Assembly: GCA_037953745.1 (NCBI GenBank)
Contig: JBAKBP010006560.1
Coordinates: forward strand, 45,065-109,064
Direction of reading: 5' to 3'
DNA length: 64,000 nucleotides
DNA from: Lithodes maja
Lineage: Eukaryota > Arthropoda > Malacostraca > Decapoda > Lithodidae
Under the pieces are notes generated by a model. It was not told the DNA's origin. It saw only the letters and a program-made list of their open reading frames with translations, and did not search any database. Both the position numbers and the translations under genes were made by a program. Each line of letters starts with the position of its first letter. The first letter of the stretch is position 1. Of the stretch, positions 54,354-64,000 are shown piece by piece.

Positions 54354-54765
54354 CACTTAAAGAGCGGGGCCCGACTTAAATCCGTATCCAAAAAGCAGCA
54401 AGTTAGGAGCATTATTAAGGCTTTTAAAGGGTTAAAATTGAGTGCAAATGGCCGGGAGCGCAGCAGCCACACGGCCGACACCCAGGGCTTACCGCCGCCC
54501 ACTAACTCACCCTCCCTGTGTTCTCGAGAGGCCGGCAGTGTAGCCAGTAGTGAGCGTAGCTGGGAAAAATATACTGCTATATGCTAAACTCCCATGTTAC
54601 TGGCACCACTGTATGAGAACCACGAGTGCTATGTAGCTCGTTCTGGTCTCATTTTGAAGCTTTTAGCGCCTAGTTTTTGGCTGAATAAATTTCATTTCAT
54701 GCAGATACTTGATTTATCATTCAGGAGGGCCCCAAATAAGCCCAAAACCCCCCGCTAGACAAGGG
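54354..54765. mobile_element. Candidate TTAA MITE, 412 bp
   Basis: TTAA at 54350-54353 and 54766-54769. Ends CACTTAAAGAGCGGGG and, reversed, CCCTTGTCTAGCGGGG show partial inverted similarity. Non-coding. Confidence 0.5.
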
Positions 54766-54769
54766 TTAA

Positions 54770-55053
54770 TATTAATCTTTCTGTTCTCTCTCTCTTCTTT
54801 CCTCTCCACCCTTCATCATTGTGTCCAGTTGTGCCCCTGTTTTACTCCCTCGTCTTCATCAATTGTCCCTTTCTTTTGTTCTTCTATATCTCTCCCTCGC
54901 TCCCTTTCTCTTGTTCTCTCTCTCATTCATTCTCACAGTTCAATCATCAATCAGAGAGGTTTGTCAGGTTGATCCTCTCTTGCTTTTCATTGTTTTCCCC
55001 ATGCTCTGGTTCTATGGTCTTGCCTTTATCTTGCCTCATTATAATGGCCACCA

Positions 55054-55129
<76 letters not shown>

Positions 55130-55475
55130 TTCAGTGTTACTTGCTTTCTGTTTCTATAACTCTTTATCATCTGTTAATAATCATGTTTGGTTTCACTCAT
55201 CACAATTAGTAAGAACTATTTGGGGTTGTCTACGTTTGTTCCAGTACTTTGAATTGAATGCCGTCTGGATTTTTGAGTATTTGTTTTTTTATTTTCCACA
55301 AAATTGTCTCAAAGCAGTATGGGCGGTATAACCAATCACCCATTGATTAACACTATGAAGCAACTTGGTTGAGCCCGAGAACATTCAGTCTTCTACTGTA
55401 CTTCTCACTTCTCAGCTTGTTCTTCCTCTGTCCAATTACTCTTCTTTCCTACTTTACTACAGCCATCTGATCTGG

Positions 55476-55510
<35 letters not shown>

Positions 55511-55778
55511 CAGTGAGGGGGTCCGTGTTTGTGAAGTGTTGATGGTGATGAAGAAAGAGGGAGACGAGAGGCTTACCACCTTGATAATGGTGGTGAGAGA
55601 GAGAGAGAGAGAGTGTGTGTGTTTTGGATCGTTGACTGTAGAAAATAGCATTGCACTGTGTAATGACGTCAGTGAAGATACGCAGATAATAAATCTAATT
55701 ATATGGTGATGATGACGGAGAAACAGTCAGGCATTAGTGCGGTTACCGCACTACCGCACTATATTGTTACCGTACTAT
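54770..55778. repeat. CT-rich microsatellites and spacer
   Basis: (CT)n at about 55054-55130 and 55481-55508, (GA)n near 55595-55612. The small frames here are low-complexity Ser/Leu strings and are not genes. Confidence 0.8.
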
Positions 55779-55835
55779 ATTGTGTTATAAGCAAATATAC
55801 CAATAGCCTATTGGTATCTTTGCTTATAACACAAT
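55779..55835. other. Near-perfect 27-bp hairpin
   Basis: Arms 55779-55805 and 55809-55835 are complementary at 26 of 27 positions with a GCC loop. It could be a tiny MITE remnant or a hairpin RNA. No flanking target duplication is clear. Confidence 0.75.
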
Positions 55836-55922
55836 CTGATGATTAGAAGATTGAAGATTTTGAAAGACTTGATGGGTTTGACAAGGTTGATGAAAACCAA
55901 CATGTTAGTCTCAATATGAATA

Positions 55923-56714
55923 TGTAACACGCATGTTATACTCAAATATATACATGTAACCCAGACTCACGACTTGTATTATGTCACCCTGTGTTCCATC
56001 AATATTCTAAAGGATGACTGATATACATCTCTTTCTAGATATATATATATATTATACCCAAAATATGTAATCCACTAACTGATTAGTTACTCAAATAGTC
56101 ACTACAAATTAATATCACCAAGTCAATCTCATCACAGAGATATATCCTATATTGTTTATACTTACAAGGTATAAGCAAACTTACTGTCAACAGCCTCCCT
56201 CTTAGGCACCACAGAATGTCACAGTAAGCAGTACAAAAGACAACACAGGACGTCAATAATACACACTCAGGTCAACATGACCCATCTAGTGAAAGGTGTG
56301 TCAGCAAACACACCTTATATATACCAGAAGAGGTAGATTGATAGATCACTCTTCTACACCCACTGACACAGAGAAGTCACTCTTCACCAGCCACTGACAA
56401 GGACCAGACACTACTCCACTCTACTCCATCTCACACCTTGGCTACGACCAGACATTGCCTTAAGCCTACTTCACATCACTTAAAGCACTTACTGTTACAC
56501 TTGCTATCTAACCCAGAGACTTAGGGCAAACCCATTTTACCTTAAGTCCATATAAGTCACTCATAATTATAACCCTATTCAGACTCCAAGCATAACCCAC
56601 TAAAAGAGTCACATAACTATTATCTAAAGCTGTTATTATTAAAGCTATACAAATAACCAGCTTTATTTACCCCTTATTATTGTGAGATAAACCTGTGAAT
56701 CAACGCATATTACA
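55923..56714 (+). mobile_element. Candidate 5' LTR (792 bp)
   Basis: Starts TGTAACACGC and ends GCATATTACA, giving TG...CA ends with TGTAA/TTACA inverted pairs. It is followed directly by TGGCGACCTGCC, which looks like a tRNA primer-binding site. Part of it (56327-56661) recurs at 57525-57863. Confidence 0.6.
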
Positions 56715-57511
56715 TGGCGACCTGCCTCAAAAAGAACATTCAATTGGAATCATAACTAAACCACAAACGAATCATCTTTTAAAACTCAAAACTAAACTTA
56801 AACCCAACAACCACGCAACACACAAACGAAGCCTTGCCTTTCTACACTCAACCTGCCAGTCAAGAGAAATCATTCAAGCCTACACTTCAAGCGGAAATAT
56901 ACACTCATAAAACTCGAGTGTATAGTAAACACCCAAATCAAACTACACTACTGACCGAGTGACCGAGTCATCGCCTCATCTTATGATCAAAACACCACCC
57001 CAACCTTGATATTGTCTACTCACCACACCGCCCTCAACACATCACTTCCTACACTGTATACTTCAAATAAGTCATCACCCCAAGTAACTCATCACTTTAA
57101 GCCTTCCTGCAAAAAAAATCTACAAGCAGCTGTCATCACTACAGCCAGCCACTTCCTGCACACCACTTCAAGTATTCATCACTCCAAGTAACCCATCACT
57201 CCAAGCTGTCTGCATTCAACCTTCAAGAGGAGAAAAGCAAACTAACAAGCAAACGAAACGACAAGCAGTAATACTCAAGACATCTTGGGTACACCAGACT
57301 TCGCGGCGCCAGGACTACTGTTTACCACCACCTCACTACCTCACGCACACCAACGCCCTGCCCTGCCTGACGTACGACGACGGGCAACACTACATTCATC
57401 TACACCACCCTACAGCATCTCTACAGTAACACAACACAACAGGTATGCATGCTGTAATATCATTCATTTCAAAACACACCATACAGTGAATGTATACATC
57501 TTTTTACACCT
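56715..57511. other. Internal non-coding region of the LTR-type element
   Basis: Begins with the putative primer-binding site at 56715. No gag or pol frame is present, so if this is an LTR retrotransposon it is non-autonomous or internally deleted. Confidence 0.45.
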
Positions 57512-57863
57512 TATACTGTATATGCCAGAAGAGGTAGATTGAAAGATCACTCTTCTACACCCACTGACACAGAGATGTCACTCTTCACCAGCCACTGACA
57601 AGGACCAGACACTACTCCACTCTACTCCATATCACACCTTGGCTATGACCAGACATTGCCTTAAGCCTACTTCACATCACTTAAAGCACTTACTGTTAAT
57701 CTTGCTATCTAACCCAGAGGCTTAGGTAAAACCCCTTTTACCTTAAGTCCATATAAGTCACTCTTAATTATAACCCTATTCAGACTCCAAGCATAACCCA
57801 CTAAAAGAGTCACATAAAATATTATTTAAAGCTGTTATTATTAAAGTTACACATATAACCAGG
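57512..57863 (+). mobile_element. Partial second LTR copy
   Basis: Direct repeat of the middle of the candidate LTR (agaagaggtagattga onward), cut off at ataaccag by the next LINE. The 5' third of an LTR is missing here. Confidence 0.65.
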
Positions 57864-57877
57864 TATGTTTAGTCCTG

Positions 57878-58960
57878 ATGTGGCGGCGTCTACGCCGTAG
57901 GACCACCTCCCGGAACTGCCAACTGCGGATGGCTGCCGACCCTCCACGACCGGAGACAAGATCAACGACCAGTGGGGGACAACCGGATGCCAGCCGCGGG
58001 GAGCAGTTTCGGGAGCCAAACCGTCACAACCATCCCCTTCCCCCTCCCTGGGGGCACGGGTCCTTGGAGCGGCTTCGGTCGCGCCGGGAATTTCCACACT
58101 TCTCACACCACACAAACACTCATAACACAGTTTTTCCTACAACGAGAAATGACTCTCCGGCTATAATTTCTCGAAGACTTCTTCTAGCCGGAGACATTGA
58201 GAGCAACCCAGGACCCACGAACACATACATATGTCCAACTTGCTCAAAACCCATCACTTCGAGTCGCCACACTAAGGGTTCAGTTCTCTGCAATTCATGC
58301 AGGAACTGGACCCACTTCACCTGTACAACACTTGCCTCCAAGAAACACTACACGAACACCTGGACCTGTTCCTCATGCCCCTCCCTCTCCCAGTCAAATC
58401 CCTTGCATAAAACCCGTCCACCTCTCCTCCCCAACCCGCCTAGCCTTCCCATATCATCCACTCCCCCCCCTAAAACCCGTCCACCTCTCCTCCCTAACCC
58501 ACCTAACCTTCCCATACCATCCACATCCTCAACTCAACACACCACACCCCATCCTAATCCATTCCAACCCCCATCTCCTGCTCCCCAATCCCCACCCCCA
58601 CCTCAACCATCCCCCCCAAGCCCCTCCCTCACCCCCCCCCCACTCCCACCCCATCCTCGTGCAGCAGCACCCAACATACATCGTGCACATAACATTAACA
58701 TTCTCCAATTGAACATAGATGGCATCAACACAAAGAAACACAAACTCTCACACTTCATCAAACAACACAACATACACATTGCCATCTTACAAGAAACAAA
58801 ACTCCGCACAACACAAAAAACACCCACATTTCATAATTTCACCACCATCAGACAAGACTGGGCTGTCGGCGGGGGCGGTGGACTCATCACAATGGTACAC
58901 AAAGAAATATCATACATAGTAACCAGTGTACAAACCAAATCCCTCCTCCCCCCCAAATGA
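57878..58960 (+). pseudogene. LINE ORF N-terminal part: 2A, PHD finger, start of endonuclease
   Basis: Open for 360 codons. Residues 1 to about 104 are a basic leader, then the 2A-like GDIESNPGP at 105-113. A PHD-like finger follows (YICPTCSKPI, CNSCRNWTHFTCTTL, WTCSSCPSLS), then a proline-rich linker of about 90 residues. The endonuclease starts at INILQLNIDGINTKKHKLSH and includes AILQETKLRTTQ and GGGGGLITMVHKE. The frame stops after SLLPPK at a C-run (frameshift). The ATG used lies 14 bp into the element; an upstream start is not visible. Confidence 0.85.
58190..58216 (+). other. 2A-like ribosome-skipping motif
   Basis: Encodes GDIESNPGP after ISRRLLLA, matching the D(V/I)ExNPGP core. The would-be cleavage separates a basic leader from the PHD-endonuclease-RT protein. 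Confidence 0.85.
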
Positions 58961-59128
58961 TAACACAACAGAAATACAATAAATTAAAATATGCACTGGC
59001 AACAACTCCAACATAACCATCATAAACACATACATCCCTCCCCAAACATCCCCTACAGTACCAAATGAATACAGACCACACTTACAACACATCACAAACA
59101 CCCCACACATCATCCTGGGTGGTGATTT

Positions 59129-61300
59129 TGTTACGATCCAGGTTCTCAAAGACACAGGGCTCTTCAACATTGGACTAGATAATGGCAAAAATGCAACAAC
59201 GGTAACACTAGATCCAACCCCTGCCTTAAACACTGGAAAACAAAACACCATTACCGCCCTGAGTCGTGCCTGGACAACGAGGTATCCTATGACTCGGTAA
59301 CTGGTGCACACACACTAGGCTGATGCTCGATGAAACAGCCTATTCTCAAACAGTAAACGATTACTCGATTAGGTTACACAAAGAAAAGATAGTTAACGTG
59401 ATTAATTAACGTTACGGTAGATACTCAAATAACTGGCACTCCTGTATTAAAGAAAGTGCAATGCTAGTCCTGCAACATCAACTGGAAACTTCTGAAATAA
59501 GTCTGATGCTGGGAAGATGTTCGTAAAGAATCTTGAACAATTATAATGCAGAATACGGGTCACAATAAATGCTAGGACATATAGTAATAATAGGCAGGCG
59601 AATAATAAAGACTGCGCAAAGGTAGTAATGCTCGACAACTAAAGAAATGCTTCGTGACACAACGCAACAGCCTACTCGGGTTGTGCAACTCAACAACAAC
59701 CTCGGCTCAAAAGTGCAGTGAATAATAATGTGGCATACATATAATAATGGGGGCTTATCTCTAACCAGTGTCTGCTCGGTTAATAAAGTCTAGCTGGGGT
59801 ATCAAGGCAGGGCAACAATGGGCGAGCATGCGGCTCGTAGCCTAACGTTGTCCGAAGGTGGTATAATGAAGATTACGTTATATGACGGGGATGCTCTCTT
59901 GATAAATCTAGGTCTCTAGTACCTAGTTCTATCCTGGCGATCCCTCAGAAGTCAACACAAAGAGGCAGCACTATGTTGTGAGGGATAGGCTATGGCCCTC
60001 TCACACCACAGCGCTGTGCTCGCAAGGTAAACCCACCCGAAGACAACTTAGGCTCCCACAGTACCTGTCGATGTCGTGCAGGGCTTAGCTAACACTGCAC
60101 ACATCGGAGACAACGACACAGTAACCTTACCCCCAGTCTAGCTTTAAATAACCCAGCAGAATCACTCAACACCTTGCCAGGGAGACATATACCGGTCTAC
60201 AACCTTCCCGAGAGAGGACACACACGGAAAAGTCCGTCTCTCCAAACCTCATTAACCCTTAAATGTCGGGGCGCAACATAAGTCGAGTTAAATAAAGCTG
60301 GACTATGTGGCGGTGCTCGACATATATCGTGTGGCAATTTCAGCACGTAATGTGGCTGAGAGAGAGAGACAAGTGGTGGCAGGAGAGTAGCGAGCGTATG
60401 ACTGCTCCAGACCACCGCGGCGAACCTACTGACACGAATCCCACCTCCTTCCTCCCTCTCTCATTCGCTATATACGGAATTGTATGGGGAAAGTGCCTAA
60501 TTACATGCTTTTTGCACTCGCGTTGCACGGTTATTGCAAGAAAACTAGCCATCATAAAAGGATCGTTATGGTGTCATTCGAAAGGTCTGTTTATGCCCTT
60601 TCAGGGATAGATACTTGTTTTACGTTCTGGGTCTTATTTAGGCATGAAAATGATCACGTAAACAGCCCTATTTTGGCTAAAAACACCCCGCTGGGCGGTA
60701 CATATAAATAAACCGCATAGGCCGCTCGTAAGGTGTTAAAGCCTAATACATGGAAATATCCGAGAGCTTCGCGTACAATACGACTGGCCGACGGTGAACG
60801 TCTATGCTGAAACCAGAAGGGATGTTGAGTTTAATAAAGATTAGAGAATGAGAAAGGAGAAGTCGAGAGAGAGAAATAGTATGCAAAGTGGCGAGTATGG
60901 GGGACAGAATTGCAAAGGATGTAGACGATACGCGTGTCAGGCAAGCTCTGAGCTGGTAAAGAACACGCGGCCGCGACGGGCAGGGACTAGTTGACCACCC
61001 GGCCGCCAACGCCGTCAGCGCCCAAGCGAGCACAGCTCCCCCCCCGCTGCCAGGTGTACTCCCTCACCCGCTCTCGCTCGCCTCCCACACAAGCAACATT
61101 TATATTATAGCGAATATAAAACATAAGGCGCGGTCACAGACCAAAACAAAGACCATTTCTAGACTGTCTGTGGCAACACGACACTAATAAAAGAAAGCAG
61201 ATCATTCTAGGACAACTGTAGCCCATCTCCCCATCCTAGCAAGCGCTAGCGAGCTGCAATGCCCCATGCAACCATTCTGCTAGCGCCGGGAGGCGTCACA
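59129..61300. mobile_element. Probable solo LTR (2172 bp) inside LINE copy 2
   Basis: Starts TGTTACG and ends CGTCACA. Flanks are ATTT (59125-59128) and ACTT (61301-61304), a 4-bp duplication with one change. Removing it restores GGDFNA... of the endonuclease as in copy 1. No gag or pol frame inside. A non-autonomous DNA element is the alternative. Confidence 0.65.
60256..60735. mobile_element. Candidate TTAA MITE inside the solo LTR, 480 bp
   Basis: TTAA at 60252-60255 and 60736-60739. Ends CCCTTAAATGTCGGGGCG and, reversed, CACCTTACGAGCGGCC are weakly similar. Non-coding. Confidence 0.4.
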
Positions 61301-63935
61301 ACTTCAACGCCAAGACGTCGGCCTGGTTTGTCGACAACCCCGACACAGACAGAGGGCTGGTACTACAAAACCAAACGGATAACCTCATCATCCTTAACGA
61401 CATCCATCAACATACCCATATTCATCACCAAGCCCTCTATAACCCATCATCTCCAGACATCACCTTTTGCTCCCCAGAACTCGCCCCCACAACATCCTGG
61501 ATGGTGGTCAGAACCTTAGGCTCTGACCACCTCCCGATCATTATCACCACCAAAACCAGACTCACCCCAGCTAGCCACAAACACACATACACCAATTATT
61601 AAAGAGCTAACTGGGAAGCATTCACAAATGAGACAGAACAACACTTCACAACTCTAAACAATACCCCCATCACTAACATCAACAATGCTGTACACATACT
61701 CAATAAAACTATCCAAAACGCTGACAAGAAACACATTCCAAGAGGTAACAGAAAAAGACACAACCCCAACTTCACACCAGAAATTCAAAACCTCATCAGA
61801 CAACGTGACATACTGAAACACTCCCCAGCACCCCCCACACAAGACATCACACAACAAATTCAAGCACTCAACACCCAAACTAACAACAAAATACAAGAAC
61901 AACAAAACTAAATTGGAATAACTTCCTACAAACACTTGATCACAAAACAAACCCCAAAAAACTCTACAAAACACTAAACAGCATCACACTTTCCAACAGC
62001 AACACAACACAATCACATGCTGCAATCACAACAACAGACTCTACTCCTTCATGTAAACAACAAGCAAACACTCTCATCAATCACTTCTCACATGTCAGCC
62101 ACCTAAAACCTCACAAAGAGGACCGACGTGTCATCCGACGTAAGAGACAATTCCCCACAGACCCTGACTATACACCCTTCACCAATCACCAGACAAAGCA
62201 TATCATCAACAATCTCAAGCACTCACCCGCCTGTGGCCTAGACAACATAAGCAACATACACCTCAGACACCTGGGACCACAAGGCATACAAGCACTCACT
62301 AACATATCAAACCACAGCTATTCACACAACACAATACCAGACATTTGGAAGCATGATATCATCACCACATTCCCCAAACCCAACAAAGACCCCACGCTAC
62401 CCTCCTCGCACCGCCCCATCACATTCCTTTGCTCCCCCTCCAAAGTCATGGAACGCCTAGTATTACAACTAATTACACCCGACCTACCCCTAGCTCCAAC
62501 ACAACATGGCTTTAGGCTACTGGACTCCACAAACACTCTTCTCACAGACCTTACACAAAGAGCTTTTGATGGCATCAACTCAGCTAGACCACCACACAGA
62601 TCACTATTAGCCACACTCGACATTAGTAAAGCCTTCGATGCCATCCCCCGCCACAACCTAACAAACAAAATCTAAAACTCAAACATGCACAACAACACAA
62701 AAAGGTAGCTGGCCAACTTCCTAGCAGGCAGATGTGCACACGTATCTTTTGCCGGTCAGTCATCTAAAATCAGAAACTTTCCAAACGGAGTCCCACAAGG
62801 ATCCGTCCTATCGCCCGCACTCTACAATCTGTACATGCACGATATAACTACACCCAATTCGCCCCAAATAAACTTAGCCTCCTATGCAGATGACATAACA
62901 CTCACATGCACACACCATGACCCAAAAAGAGCAACAGATCTCCTTCAACCCTATCTCAACACACTACATGGCTGGTGCACTACAAACAGACTTAATCTAG
63001 CCCCAGCCAAATCTACCGCAACCCTGCTCACAAGCTGGACAGGAGAACACGAATACATCCCTCAACTCACCATAAACAACACACCCCTAACACATACACA
63101 CACACCCAAAATCCTAGGAGTAACATATGATACTCATATGACATTCAAACAGCACACCACAAACATTAAAAAGAAACTGACACCCAGACTTAATGCCCTC
63201 AGGTCACTTGCTCACACCAAATTTGGACACAACAAAGAAACTACCACCACAGTATATAAACAATACGTAAGATCAGTGATGGAATACGCAAGCCCAGCCT
63301 GGGCTTCTAACCTAGCTGAAACACATCATAAGACCTTACAGACTATTCAAAACAAAGCCCTGAAGATCATTACAGGCTGCACAGCTAATGCACCCACAGA
63401 TCACCTACATCAAGAAACCAAAATTCTCAAAGTCAAAGACCATCGGGACATGAGAGGCATTCAATTCCTGGCAGCAGCCTCCACGAACCAAGACCACCCA
63501 CTAAACTACATGGCAACACACCCACAGACACCAAGAAATATCAAAACACCACCCAGCACACGGTATCACACACAATTATTGTCCTCTCTCCCTCCCTGCC
63601 CACCCCGAACCAACTTCCAGAAGCACATCCATACTCATATCTCTCACCGATCCATCCACTCACTCACAGACAACACGCAGCTGCATGGACGACCTCCCGA
63701 AATCCATCCTTCCGAATCCTCCCTTCCTCGCGAGGACAGAGTCCACCTGGCCAGGCTGAGATGCGGACACCATCCAGCTCTCCTGAGCTATCAAAAGAGA
63801 CTGGATGACTCCGTTGTCGACGCCTGCCCGGGATGTAACACAGCACCCCATACCATTAAACACATCATAGAAGACTGCATTTCACACAACCACTTACGCC
63901 AACAACACAATCTACACTCAATGAGAGCTCTGTGA
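61301..63935 (+). pseudogene. LINE ORF C-terminal part: endonuclease end and RT
   Basis: The endonuclease ends with TLGSDHLPIIITTKT, keeping SDH. A TAA interrupts near 61600 (NYxRAN), and frameshifts occur near 61905 and 62400. RT motifs: TFPKPNKDPTLPSSHRPIT, LATLDISKAFDAIPRHNLT, a stop near 62674, NGVPQGSVLSPALYNLYM and SYADDITLTCTHHD with both aspartates. The C-terminal part is complete: RVHLARLRCGHHPALLSYQK and DACPGCNTAPHTIKHIIEDC, a CCHC-like end, stopping at 63933. Less damaged at the active sites than copy 1, but not open. Confidence 0.88.
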
Positions 63936-64000
63936 GAAAGCCCGATCGTGGCCATGGCCTTCCTCAGGGACTCGGGGCTGTTCGGCCAGGCAGCTTAGGG

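Larger units (their letters stand above)
57864..64000 (+). mobile_element. I/Jockey-type LINE, copy 2, near full length
   Basis: Starts after the LTR fragment and runs to the window end, where ggctgttcggccaggcagct marks the 3' end just before the expected AAC repeats. Without the 2172-bp insertion at 59129-61300 it is about 4 kb. All domains appear to lie in one ORF: 2A-like motif, PHD finger, Pro-rich linker, APE endonuclease and RT. Confidence 0.9.

Noticed and set aside
54819..55331. 170-codon frame rich in Ser/Leu
   Set aside because: Produced by (CT)n microsatellite translation; no domain.

Overview
The window looks like a repeat-dense, intergenic stretch of an invertebrate nuclear genome, most likely an arthropod and plausibly a decapod crustacean. 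The signs are short interstitial (TTAGG)n runs (the arthropod telomere motif), many TA, CT and ATT microsatellites, a tRNA-derived SINE, several Jockey/CR1/I/RTE-type LINEs, Penelope-like elements (PLEs) and piggyBac elements. The organism call is inference. I recognise no host protein-coding gene; every protein with a recognisable domain belongs to a mobile element. I see no credible rRNA or functional tRNA gene.

Layout. 1-6.5 kb: old repeats with several TTAA- or TIR-bounded short elements, one carrying a broken MADF-domain gene, and a SINE. 6.5-10.8 kb: a complete piggyBac element (964-aa transposase). 10.8-12.5 kb: repeat debris. 12.5-19.0 kb: a 5'-truncated LINE followed head-to-tail by a longer copy of the same family, which is itself split by a TTAA MITE. 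19.4-25.3 kb: a shortened duplicate of 0.5-10.8 kb with a second, nearly identical piggyBac (968 aa). 25.4-28.9 kb: a PLE with two terminal direct repeats, split by a 305-bp TTAA MITE. 29-37 kb: a LINE broken by Ty3/Gypsy remains that contain another LINE (11-bp target duplication), and also by an RTE-type LINE (another 11-bp duplication). 37-46.3 kb: two PLE palindromes, each holding a LINE insertion. 46.4-49.5 kb: a DNA transposon with ~150-bp TIRs and a frameshifted hAT-like transposase. 49.5-50.0 kb: a foldback element with (TTAGG)n in its loop. 50.7-54.35 kb: a third, different piggyBac with a predicted 790-bp intron, nested in another TIR element. 54.35-57.9 kb: a MITE, simple repeats, a hairpin and an LTR-type element. 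57.9-64.0 kb: a nearly complete single-ORF LINE split by a 2.17-kb probable solo LTR, which itself holds a TTAA MITE.

How the parts relate. The elements parasitise one another in a readable order, and several empty or reconstructed target sites allow insertion history to be checked by eye. TTAA-specific elements dominate: three full piggyBacs, one solo piggyBac-like end and several TTAA MITEs. Two unrelated LINE families each carry a 2A-like ribosome-skipping motif just upstream of a PHD-like zinc finger. PLE terminal repeats share a stem-loop followed by GAAACGT that resembles a hammerhead-ribozyme core. The two nearly identical piggyBac copies have intact ORFs, catalytic triads and TTAA-flanked termini, so this family may be recently active.
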